The notes beneath the pieces were generated by a model that saw only the letters and a program-made list of their open reading frames with translations, was not told where the DNA came from and did no database searches. Positions 16,501 through 23,515 of a stretch of 33,104 nt of DNA are shown here, one piece after another. Position numbers and translations under genes: made by a program. This stretch comes from Bradyrhizobium altum (GTDB lineage Bacteria; Pseudomonadota; Alphaproteobacteria; Rhizobiales; Xanthobacteraceae), in contig NZ_JACMYP010000074.1 in assembly GCF_020889705.1 (NCBI RefSeq), forward strand, positions 1 to 33,104, given 5' to 3'. Each line of letters opens with the position of its first letter. Position 1 is the stretch's first letter.

Positions 16501-18267
16501 ATGGCGAAAGTAATCGGCATCAGTGGATTCGAGAGCTCGATCCCCTTCAAGCGGAAGCACTGGCCGGGCTTGGAGGAGCGCGAATATCGGATCTCACAGG
16601 GCCACGATTCCGCCGCGGTGCTGGTGGTCGACGGCAGGATCGTCGCCGGTGCCGCCGAAGAGCGCTTCAACCGCAAGAAACACACCGGTGATTTCCCGAT
16701 CGGCGCTGTCAGCTACTGCCTGGAGACCGCTGGCCTGAAGCCATCCGACATCGACGCGATCTCTCACGGCTTCGACTATGCGCCCTACAAGGCCGCATTC
16801 ATGCTGGATCCGACCTCCGCCCGACAATACAGGGAGGTGTTCTCGCGCGAAAAACTGCTCGTGCAAGTGGATCAGCACCTGCCCGGATTTCCGGCCTGCA
16901 AGGTCCACCACGTCAACCATCATCTGTCCCACGCCGCCAGCGCCTACTACACCTCCGGATGGGACGAATGCCTGGTTGTGGTGCTCGACGGCATGGGCGA
17001 GATCCACGCCGTCACCGTCTATCACGCGCACGACAACGCGATCGACAAGCTCGCGGAAATCACCGCCCAGGATTCGATCGGCATCCTCTATTCCACGCTG
17101 ACGCTGCATCTCGGCTTCGATTTCAACTCCGACGAATACAAGATCATGGGCCTCGCTCCCTACGGCGATCCCGCCCGTCACCGTGCTTTCTTCGAGCGGG
17201 CCGTGGAGTTGCGCGACGATGGCCTGATCAGGATTCCTCTGCTCCGCCTCAATACCGAGCGCCGCGATCGCGAAACCTACGGCGCGACGCGACGTCATCT
17301 CGGTGAGTATCTGATCCCGGCACGCGCGCCCGACGGCGACGTCACCGACAACCATCGCGACGTCGCCGCAGCGCTGCAAGAATGCCTCGACAGCGTCATG
17401 CTCCACATCTGCGGCCATTTCGGCCGTAGCACCGGCCTGCGCAGGCTCGCGATGGCGGGCGGCGTCGCGCTCAACTGCACCGCCAACGGCCGCCTGCTGC
17501 AGTCCGGCCTGTTCGACGAGATCTACGTTCAGCCGGCCGCAGGCGACGATGGCTCCGCGCTCGGCGCGGCGCTCTGGTCGGCATCGCGCGACAGTGGCGT
17601 GCAGAACGTCCGGATGCCGGTGCCCTTCCTCGGCCCCGCACCCACGCAAACCGAGATTTACAGGGCGCTGGCCGACACCGTCGGCCGCATCGAGATCACG
17701 CGCTTTCCGGATCTCGACGAGACCTGCGCGGCGGCGGCCAGACTGATCGCGGCCGGACGCGTGCTCGGCTGGTATCGCGGGCGCATGGAGTTCGGCCCCC
17801 GCGCCCTCGGACACCGCAGCATCCTGGCCGATCCCGGTCATCCTGACATGCGCGACCGCATCAACGCGATGGTCAAGATGCGCGAAGCCTTCCGCCCGTT
17901 CGCGCCGGCGGTCAGCCTCGAGCAGGTGCATGAGTGGTTCGAGGTGCCGAAGGGGCTCGAGCTTCCCTACATGATCATGACCGCCGACGTGCGCCCCGAG
18001 CACCGCGCCGCGCTGCCGGCGATCACGCATGTCAACGGCTCGGCCCGCGTGCAGACGGTCGGCGTCAGGGACAATCCGGAATTCCACGCGTTGCTGCGGG
18101 CGGTCGGCCGGGCGACCGGCCGCGAAATGGTGCTGAACACGAGCTTCAACGTGAAGGGGCAGCCGATCGTCAACACGCCGCGCGAGGCCATCGACACGTT
18201 CCTCGGCACCGGCATCGAGTATCTCTTCCTCGAGAACGTGCTCGTCCGCCGCGCGGGACAGATGTAG
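16501..18267 (+). CDS. O-carbamoyltransferase, NodU/TobZ/CmcH family
   Basis: The 588-residue protein has the two-domain layout of natural-product carbamoyltransferases, which make carbamoyl-AMP from carbamoyl phosphate and ATP and pass the carbamoyl group to a hydroxyl. The Kae1-like N-terminal domain starts VIGISGFESSI and carries the metal-binding NHHLSHAASAYY at 139-150 and VVLDGMGE near 160-167. GGVALNCTANGRLL and GDDGSALGAA mark its second half. The C-terminal YrdC-unlike domain has EFGPRALGHRSILADP, MREAFRPFAPAV and LNTSFNVKGQPIVNTP. Length matches the family. There are no nod genes nearby; the divergent adenylation/carrier operon suggests the acceptor is a small amino-acid-derived product rather than a Nod factor. 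Confidence 0.9.
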   Translation: MAKVIGISGFESSIPFKRKHWPGLEEREYRISQGHDSAAVLVVDGRIVAGAAEERFNRKKHTGDFPIGAVSYCLETAGLKPSDIDAISHGFDYAPYKAAFMLDPTSARQYREVFSREKLLVQVDQHLPGFPACKVHHVNHHLSHAASAYYTSGWDECLVVVLDGMGEIHAVTVYHAHDNAIDKLAEITAQDSIGILYSTLTLHLGFDFNSDEYKIMGLAPYGDPARHRAFFERAVELRDDGLIRIPLLRLNTERRDRETYGATRRHLGEYLIPARAPDGDVTDNHRDVAAALQECLDSVMLHICGHFGRSTGLRRLAMAGGVALNCTANGRLLQSGLFDEIYVQPAAGDDGSALGAALWSASRDSGVQNVRMPVPFLGPAPTQTEIYRALADTVGRIEITRFPDLDETCAAAARLIAAGRVLGWYRGRMEFGPRALGHRSILADPGHPDMRDRINAMVKMREAFRPFAPAVSLEQVHEWFEVPKGLELPYMIMTADVRPEHRAALPAITHVNGSARVQTVGVRDNPEFHALLRAVGRATGREMVLNTSFNVKGQPIVNTPREAIDTFLGTGIEYLFLENVLVRRAGQM

Positions 18268-18287
18268 CCGGCACTGGCCGAAAAGGT

Positions 18288-18307
18288 GAGGGGGCCGAAG
18301 CCCCCTC
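18288..18307. terminator. hairpin between convergent genes
   Basis: A perfect 8-bp stem, GAGGGGGC and its complement, closes a CGAA loop. It lies between the carbamoyltransferase stop and the stop of the convergent His-rich gene. No T-run follows, but the stem is very stable and could end both transcripts. Confidence 0.6.
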
Positions 18308-18315
18308 GCTGACGA

Positions 18316-18639
18316 TTAGCGCCGGTGTCCGCCGTGATGTCCGCCGCCGTGATGGCCGCCACCATGATGTCCGCCGTGATGGCGGTGCCCGTGATGATGG
18401 CGGGGGTAGAAGTGCGGACGATGATGCCATCCGTGATGGCGCGGTCCGTAGCCGTAGCCCGGTTGCCAATAGCAGCGGCCCCAGCGATCGCAGACCTGGC
18501 GCACCTTGTCGACATTGGACGTTTCGCCTGCGATGTGGCTGGCCTGCGGAAGCCCGTTCGGCATCGCCGATGCCGCACCGGACATCAACGCTGCGCTTCC
18601 GAGCGCGGCCAGTCCAATAACGGCATGCTTGATATTCAT
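18316..18639 (-). CDS. small secreted His/Gly-rich protein
   Basis: The start is the ATG at 18639, with AAGGAG about eight bases upstream, giving 107 residues. Residues 1-25 form a clear Sec signal peptide (hydrophobic AVIGLAALGSAALMSGAASA). The mature part has QVCDRWGRCYWQPGYGYG with two cysteines (C50 and C56), a pattern I recall from small exported Bradyrhizobium proteins with low-complexity tails. The last 41 residues contain 18 histidines in HH pairs separated by glycines. This could bind metal ions such as nickel, copper or zinc in the periplasm, but that is inference. No enzyme motif is present, and the low-complexity tail may vary between strains. Confidence 0.75.
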   Translation of the reverse strand: MNIKHAVIGLAALGSAALMSGAASAMPNGLPQASHIAGETSNVDKVRQVCDRWGRCYWQPGYGYGPRHHGWHHRPHFYPRHHHGHRHHGGHHGGGHHGGGHHGGHRR

Positions 18640-19074
18640 TGAGATCTCCTTGGTTGAAGCCTGAAAACGTCCATGCGGCCGCTTCGTTGCTGCGACAAAA
18701 AAGCCAGGCAGGTGCACTCGGTTCTGGCGATGCCGGTTCAACGCAGCAAATGCGGGAGTTGTGAGGTCGCTCCGTGCGCGGGCGACAATTGGCCGCGCGA
18801 CAGAATGGCGACGGATCGCGCTCGCATGCGATGCATGAGATGCGCAGCCTGAGCGCGAACTGGAACGGCTGCGCACATGCGCAGCCGGGCGCCTGGATCA
18901 CGAAGCCTTGAGAGGTTGCCGCGGCAAAAGAAAAAGCGCTGCCATCGCCGATGGCAGCGCTTCGATATCTTCCCGGTCCGACCGGCGCGTGGCGATCCCA
19001 ATGACCGGTCGCGGCCGATCCGCTCGCCCTGGTCGATCGCGTTCGCGGTGTCGCGATCGTACCTGTGCTGCCGT
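18640..19074. other. 435-base gap between His-rich protein and Xre regulator genes
   Basis: It holds the ribosome site and presumably the promoter of the His-rich gene, and the minus-strand terminator of the Xre gene at 18934-18962. Short open frames in the stretch have no recognisable protein features and no good ribosome sites. I see no other structure. Confidence 0.6.
18934..18962 (-). terminator. intrinsic terminator of the Xre regulator gene
   Basis: A perfect 13-bp stem, AAGCGCTGCCATC and its complement with a 3-base loop, is followed on the minus strand by TTTCTTTT. This is the clearest intrinsic terminator in the window. It lies 112 bases past the stop codon of the Xre gene. Confidence 0.85.
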
Positions 19075-19470
19075 TCAGTCTTCGTTGGCGGCGATCGATT
19101 CCATCAGCGACACCAGTTGGCGCTGCACGGTCTGATCCTTGATCTTGCTGTAGGCGCGCAGCAACCGGAGGCTGAATGCGCTGTCGAGGAACAGCAGGCT
19201 CTCGACTTCGCGGGCCTTGTTGTCGCCGTCGTAGAAGAAGGTCACCGGCACGTCCAGCGCGGTCGCGATCTGCTGAAGGCGGGCGGCGCCGACGCGGTTC
19301 ACGCCCTTCTCGTACTTCTGAACCTGTTGGAAGCTGACGCCCAGCTTGTCGCCGAGTTCCGCCTGCGAGATCTTCTGCTCGACACGGCGCAGACGAATCC
19401 GCTTGCCCAACTCAATGTCCGGCTTGCCGGCGCTGCGCTGCTTCATCTTCTTTGCTGCTGATCTGTTCAT
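19075..19470 (-). CDS. Xre-family HTH transcriptional regulator, PraR-like
   Basis: The 131-residue protein has a single Xre/Cro-type helix-turn-helix at about 19-74: GKRIRLRRVEQKISQAELGDKLGVSFQQVQKYEKG. VNRVGAARLQQIATALDVPVTFFYDG follows, a combination typical of the rhizobial PraR/SinR-like group, in which PraR affects quorum sensing and biofilm. The C-terminal half (REVESLLFLDSAFSLRLLRAYSKIKDQTVQRQLVSLMESIA) is probably a helical dimerisation or tetramerisation region. The gene has its own terminator and faces a long upstream region filled with palindromes, one of which (19500-19521) lies 30 bases before the start codon and could serve autoregulation. Alphaproteobacteria often have several paralogues, so no gene name is given. 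Confidence 0.88.
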   Translation of the reverse strand: MNRSAAKKMKQRSAGKPDIELGKRIRLRRVEQKISQAELGDKLGVSFQQVQKYEKGVNRVGAARLQQIATALDVPVTFFYDGDNKAREVESLLFLDSAFSLRLLRAYSKIKDQTVQRQLVSLMESIAANED

Positions 19471-19499
19471 TCTTGTGACCCGTCCTTCAAATCGAGAAT

Positions 19500-19521
19500 C
19501 CCTGGCCCGGTCGGGTCAGGG
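19500..19521. promoter_or_regulatory. inverted repeat upstream of the Xre gene
   Basis: Ten-base arms CCCTGGCCCG and CGGGTCAGGG flank a 2-base centre, with one mismatch. The repeat is 30 bases upstream of the regulator start codon, a plausible autoregulatory operator. Confidence 0.4.
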
Positions 19522-19646
19522 ACACGTTCATGATGTACCGCGTTAAGCTCGAGTGGATCGTCAGTTCGTCCGAACGACGAAATCCAAGAAGATCGCGGGA
19601 TGGTATCCAAACGCACTCGCGCATTGGAAGCACCCAAGTACCGAAT

Positions 19647-19670
19647 CGGTCGACTACCTGTAGTCGACCG
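19647..19670. promoter_or_regulatory. 24-base near-perfect palindrome
   Basis: Eleven-base arms, CGGTCGACTAC and its exact complement, are separated by CT. The 2-base spacer favours a dimeric-protein binding site over an RNA hairpin. Confidence 0.55.
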
Positions 19671-19676
19671 CACCAA

Positions 19677-19692
19677 GGTGTCTGTCGACACC
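19677..19692. promoter_or_regulatory. second palindrome beside the 24-base one
   Basis: GGTGTC and GACACC arms flank a 4-base centre. It begins seven bases after the palindrome at 19647-19670. Confidence 0.4.
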
Positions 19693-19792
19693 CCGCCCTC
19701 TACATTTGGCAAAATATTGACCAAACCACAACTAGCGCGAGTTTGATCGACACAGATTTTGCGCGCATGCTTACTGGGCGGCAATGCACTGC

Positions 19793-19810
19793 GCCCGTAG
19801 TTCTACGGGC
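19793..19810. promoter_or_regulatory. 18-base palindrome
   Basis: The arms GCCCGTAG and CTACGGGC flank TT. The size and the 2-base centre resemble operators of dimeric regulators. Confidence 0.45.
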
Positions 19811-19838
19811 AGCCAATATTGTACGAGCGTCCTAGTAT

Positions 19839-19863
19839 GGATGCAACCCCAGCTAGTGCATCC
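19839..19863. promoter_or_regulatory. spaced inverted repeat
   Basis: GGATGCA and TGCATCC arms are separated by 11 bases. It could be a hairpin or a spaced operator. Confidence 0.35.
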
Positions 19864-20039
19864 TGAGGTCGCGGCGACGGTCTGCGGTTGCTTGACTGAA
19901 CCGCCGCCAATGCGAAAAGTTTGACGTAAGTCCAAGTCAGGCTTTCGGAATGTTGCTGGACAATTGCCTAAAAGTTCTGAATCATCGGGAACAATTGTGC
20001 GCCTACGGAAAGCCGGCGAACTCTGGCAGGAGAGGCCAA

Positions 20040-20351
20040 ATGAAGCGGAAGAGGGGAACACCTCGACTCTACCTCGCAGCTTCGGGAGTGGAAGATATGC
20101 CGGTCGCAAATACGGAAGAACGGTTGCTGGCGCTGCTGGCAACCCTGGAAGAATGTCAGGCATTTCTGACTGACCGGGCGAACACGGAGACGGCGCGGCT
20201 GTTGTCCCTTGCCATCCTCGAGCTCCGGATGGAGCTGCACAAGGTGACGGATTCCGAGTTGAAGGCGCTGTGCGACATGATCGCGTCGGACGAGCCGGTG
20301 CAGGAACCGGCGACCAGGCAGTTGCCGCCGTATCTGCGGCTCATCAAGTAA
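20040..20351 (+). CDS. small hypothetical protein
   Basis: Unrecognised small protein of 103 residues if the ATG at 20040 is used, which has a good AGGAGAGG site. A second ATG at 20097 (MPVANTEERLLALL) gives an 84-residue protein that begins where the amino-acid composition becomes more protein-like. The core is helical and leucine-rich: EERLLALLATLEECQAFLTDRANTETARLLSLAILELRMELHKVTDSELKALCDMI. No catalytic, DNA-binding or membrane motif is seen, and there is no signal peptide. The pattern suggests a small soluble helical bundle. It lies downstream of the palindrome-rich stretch and convergent with dctA. Confidence 0.6.
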   Translation: MKRKRGTPRLYLAASGVEDMPVANTEERLLALLATLEECQAFLTDRANTETARLLSLAILELRMELHKVTDSELKALCDMIASDEPVQEPATRQLPPYLRLIK

Positions 20352-20387
20352 GCCGGCGCCCCGCGCCGTGCGCGGGACGTCGCCGGC
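20352..20387. terminator. hairpin between convergent genes
   Basis: A two-part stem pairs GCCGGCG with CGCCGGC, and inside it CCCGCGC with GCGCGGG around a 3-base loop. It starts right after the small gene stop and 15 bases beyond the dctA stop. There is no T-run on either side, so termination efficiency is uncertain. Confidence 0.55.
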
Positions 20388-20402
20388 CCTGTGCCGCACG
20401 GC

Positions 20403-21722
20403 TCAGCCTGCGGTGACGTCGACCGCCTCAGCGCCTTCGAGCACGCGCCGGGCCTTGTCCCGGTCCAGGTCACCTTCCCAAGCCGCGACCACGACGGTGG
20501 CGACGCAGTTGCCGATCAGATTGCCGACGGCGCGCGCCATGCCGATGAACCAGTCAACCGAGAGCACCAGCACGAGGCCGATCGCCGGGATGCTCGGCAC
20601 CGCGTTGAGCGTCGCCGCCAGGATGACGATCGCCGAGCCGGGCACGCCGTGCGCGCCCTTCGACGTGATCAGCGACACGCCGAGCACCAACAGCAGGTCG
20701 CCGAACGACAGCGGCGTGTTGGTTGCCTGCGCGATGAAGATGACCGCCAGCGTCAGATAGATCGAGAACGCATCGAGGTTGAACGAATAGCCGGTCGGAA
20801 TCACGAGGCCGACCACCGAATCCTTGACGCCGAAATGCTCCAGCTTGCGCATCACCTGCGGCAGCACCGCGTCGGAGGATGCGGTGGCGACCACGATCAT
20901 CAGCTCCTCGCGCAGGTAGCCGAGGAACTTGAGGATGTTGATGCCGGCCAGCGCCATCACCCCGCCGAGCACGCCGAGCACGAAGATCGCGACCGAGACG
21001 TAGAACAGCGCCACCAGCGACAGCAGCTGCTTCAGCGAGCCGACGCCGTATTTGCCGACCGTGTAGGCGACGGCGCCGAGCACGCCGATCGGCGCGAAGC
21101 GCACGATCAGGCCCATGGCGCGAAACAGCACGGTCGAGACCGCGTCGATGAACGAGGTGATTTTCTCGCCCTTCTCGCCGCCGACCAGCGCCAAGCTGAC
21201 GCCGAAGATAATGGCGAAGAACAGGACCTGCAGCACGTCGTTGCGCGACAGCGCGTCGAACGAGGTGGTCGGGATGATGTTGAGCAGGAAGCTGCCGATG
21301 CCTTCGCCCTTCAGCTTCTGTGCGTTGCTGGCATAGTTCCCGAGCGCCTTGGCATCCAGCGTCGAGGTATCGATGTTCATGCCGTGACCGGGCCCGAACA
21401 GATAGGCCAGGATCAAGCCGACCACGAGCGCGACCGTCGTCATCGCCTCGAAATACACCAGCGCCTTGACGCCGACGCGCCCGACCTTCTTGAGGTCGCC
21501 GGCGCCCGCAATGCCGTGCACCACCACGCAGAACACGATCGGCGCCACGATCATCGAGATCAGCTTCAGGAACGCATCGCTGAAAATCTTCAACCCGATC
21601 GCGAAATCGGGCGCGGCCATGCCGATGATGATGCCGAGCAGCAGCGCGACGAGCACCTGCACGAACAGCGATGTGTAGAGCGGCTTGCGTGCAACTGTGG
21701 CTTCCGCTGCGATGGTCGACAT
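20403..21722 (-). CDS. dctA: C4-dicarboxylate:cation symporter, DctA family
   Basis: The start at 21722 follows GGGGGAG and gives 439 residues, normal for DctA, which imports succinate, fumarate and malate with cations across the inner membrane. The N-terminus SLFVQVLVALLLGIIIG is the first helix, and eight or more membrane segments can be seen. The re-entrant substrate region reads ATASSDAVLPQVMRKLEHFG, and the following helix reads VVGLVIPTGYSFNLDAFSIY, close to the DctA signature. IAQATNTPLS and SKGAHGVPGSA also match. The position after NLD, usually G-T, is A-F here, so substrate range may differ. The gene lies 101 bases downstream of a sensor-kinase gene on the same strand. Confidence 0.87.
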   Translation of the reverse strand: MSTIAAEATVARKPLYTSLFVQVLVALLLGIIIGMAAPDFAIGLKIFSDAFLKLISMIVAPIVFCVVVHGIAGAGDLKKVGRVGVKALVYFEAMTTVALVVGLILAYLFGPGHGMNIDTSTLDAKALGNYASNAQKLKGEGIGSFLLNIIPTTSFDALSRNDVLQVLFFAIIFGVSLALVGGEKGEKITSFIDAVSTVLFRAMGLIVRFAPIGVLGAVAYTVGKYGVGSLKQLLSLVALFYVSVAIFVLGVLGGVMALAGINILKFLGYLREELMIVVATASSDAVLPQVMRKLEHFGVKDSVVGLVIPTGYSFNLDAFSIYLTLAVIFIAQATNTPLSFGDLLLVLGVSLITSKGAHGVPGSAIVILAATLNAVPSIPAIGLVLVLSVDWFIGMARAVGNLIGNCVATVVVAAWEGDLDRDKARRVLEGAEAVDVTAG

Positions 21723-21739
21723 GAACTCCCCCTGTTTTT

Positions 21740-21796
21740 GGCCGGTGTTCTTGCCGGCCGATCCCACCCCATCTTAGCAACTTGCGTGCCAAGATG
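21740..21796 (-). promoter_or_regulatory. two hairpins in the dctA leader
   Basis: Between the kinase stop and the dctA start are two dyads. CATCTTGGCA pairs with TGCTAAGATG (one G-T pair, 7-base loop; 21770-21796). GGCCGG pairs with CCGGCC (21740-21759). Neither is followed by a T-run on the minus strand. They may separate expression of the kinase and dctA. Confidence 0.4.
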
Positions 21797-21823
21797 TCGC
21801 AGGATTGGGAGCCATTTACCCGG

Positions 21824-23335
21824 TCATTCTCCGGTTTCGAGGGTGCTGGTCACCGTGTAGACGACGCCGTGGGGCAGGAAATCCACCGTGGCCTCGCCGC
21901 CGAGCTGGTCGTGGGCGCTGCGCTCGATCAGCCGGGAGCCGAAGCCGCGCTGGACCGGCGCTGTGACCTCTGGGCCGCCGGCCTCGGTCCAGATCATCCG
22001 CAGCTTCGGCCCTGGACTCTCGTCAAGGATCTCCCAGTCCAGCGTCACCGTGCCGGTGTCATTGGACAACGCACCATATTTGGCGGCGTTTGTCGCCATC
22101 TCGTGCAGGAGCATCGACAGCACCAGAGCAAGCCGGGGCGACAGCGGCACGCGCGGCCCGAACATCTTGACCCGCTCGGCGGTGTTGTTCAGCAGATAGG
22201 GCCGCAGCACGCGGCTGACCACGTCCTGCAGGTCGGAGCCCTGCCATTTGTCGGTCGAGAGCAAATTGTGCGCCTCGGCCAGCGCGCCGAGCCGTCCCTC
22301 GAACTTGTCGCGCTCGGCGCGGCTCGCGCTGCGGAAGGTCTGCGTGGCGATCGATTGCAGGATCGCCAGCGTGTTCTTGACGCGGTGGTTGAGCTCCTCG
22401 ATCAGGAGGTCGTGCAGCATCTCGCCGCGCGCGATCGTGGTCGCCATCCGCACCGCAAAGCCGAGGCCGACCAAGAGCAGGACGCCGCCGATCAGGCTGG
22501 TGATCGCGAGCGAGCGCCACAGTGGTGCCACCAGCGAGTTCTCGGCGATCCCCGCCGCGACGGTCCAGCCGGTGAGACGCGATCGGGTGAAGCCTGTGAT
22601 CAGCGCCACGCCTTCGAGCGAGACGGTCGGCAGTGTCGCCTCGCTGCGGCGGAACATCTCGGCAAACAACGTTGGCGAGGCGCGCTGCCCGATGGTCGCC
22701 TGCGGATTCGGCACGCGGGCGAGGTTGACGCCGTCGCCGTCGAAGATCGAGATGGTCCAGTCCTGGTTCAGGCGCTGCCGCTCGATCATGGCCTGGAAGA
22801 CCTCGATCGGCGGGCTGAAGGAGATGTCGTAGAGCACTTCGCCGTCGCGTATCACCGGCACCTCGACGGTGATGATCAGTTGCTGCTTCACCTCGCCGAA
22901 GAACAGGTTGGAGTATTGCGGCTGCCGCGTCGCAAACACCTTCTCGACGATCTCGAGATTGTTGCGCGGCGGCAGCCTCGCGGTGTCCGGCGTCAGCGAG
23001 GAGAACGCCTGGCGTCCCCTGCGGTCGGCTACCAGCACCACGCCGTCCTTGCCATACTGCTCGAGGAAGCCGGCTGCGACGCGGCGGAAATTGTCGAAGT
23101 CGCTGTTGCGCAGAGAGTTGGTCAGCGCCAGCACCTGCAACCCGCCGGTCATGCGCTGCATTTCCGCATCGAGCAGCAGGAGGATGCTGCGTGCGGTCTC
23201 CAGCACGCGCTGCGTGGCGGCCTGGCGGTCCCGCTGATAATTGTGGAAGACGATGCCGACCGCGAAAACGATCAGCGGCAACATCGTTCCCGCGAGCAGA
23301 AGCGCGAGACGCACTGGCAGTGTCAGTTTCGGCAC
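21824..23335 (-). CDS. membrane sensor histidine kinase, HWE/HisKA_2 family with Cache-like sensor
   Basis: The 503-residue product starts at a GTG. A first membrane helix (about 7-29) and a second (about 275-297) bracket a periplasmic region of some 245 residues that looks like a double Cache ligand-binding domain. The transmitter has the phospho-acceptor His317 in EELNHRVKNTLAILQS, an N-box HEMATNAAKYGALS at 411-424, and W449-T-E451, the WxE motif defining HWE kinases. No HAMP domain or receiver domain is present, and no response regulator gene is adjacent. HWE kinases often act in the general stress response or other atypical signalling. Being upstream of dctA on the same strand, it may sense dicarboxylates. 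Confidence 0.87.
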   Translation of the reverse strand: MPKLTLPVRLALLLAGTMLPLIVFAVGIVFHNYQRDRQAATQRVLETARSILLLLDAEMQRMTGGLQVLALTNSLRNSDFDNFRRVAAGFLEQYGKDGVVLVADRRGRQAFSSLTPDTARLPPRNNLEIVEKVFATRQPQYSNLFFGEVKQQLIITVEVPVIRDGEVLYDISFSPPIEVFQAMIERQRLNQDWTISIFDGDGVNLARVPNPQATIGQRASPTLFAEMFRRSEATLPTVSLEGVALITGFTRSRLTGWTVAAGIAENSLVAPLWRSLAITSLIGGVLLLVGLGFAVRMATTIARGEMLHDLLIEELNHRVKNTLAILQSIATQTFRSASRAERDKFEGRLGALAEAHNLLSTDKWQGSDLQDVVSRVLRPYLLNNTAERVKMFGPRVPLSPRLALVLSMLLHEMATNAAKYGALSNDTGTVTLDWEILDESPGPKLRMIWTEAGGPEVTAPVQRGFGSRLIERSAHDQLGGEATVDFLPHGVVYTVTSTLETGE

Positions 23336-23434
23336 GAAGTCCGGGGTCGATGCCCATTTGCTGTGAGCTTAGGGAAAGCGGGAAATGTCCGCCAAAGGAA
23401 ATGACCGGCAATCTGAAAAATTCCGCGGCGCCTA

Positions 23435-23483
23435 GAGCATGATCCGGAAAAGTGTGAAGCGGTTTTCCGAAAAGATCATGCTC
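23435..23483. repeat. intergenic palindromic repeat, copy 2
   Basis: The arms begin GAGCATGATCCGGAAAA and end TTTTCCGAAAAGATCATGCTC-like, 49 bases in all. It is the second copy of the element at 4005-4051, with longer and better-paired arms. It lies between the kinase gene promoter side and the serine hydrolase stop. Confidence 0.78.
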
Positions 23484-23515
23484 AGACGAATTGTGCGCCG
23501 CGGAAAGGTGTCGGG

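Larger units (their letters stand above)
19471..20039. other. 569-base gene-free stretch with several palindromes
   Basis: The region lies between the Xre regulator and a small hypothetical gene and is visibly richer in A and T than its neighbours. It carries at least five inverted repeats, listed separately. No convincing coding frame with a ribosome site was found, although frames of 100 or so codons exist on both strands. It may be a regulatory region, a small-RNA locus or the remnant of an inserted element. Confidence 0.6.

Noticed and set aside
20391..23404. Two long open frames on the plus strand (489 and 540 codons)
   Set aside because: They mirror dctA and the sensor kinase gene, both of which have full sets of family motifs on the minus strand.
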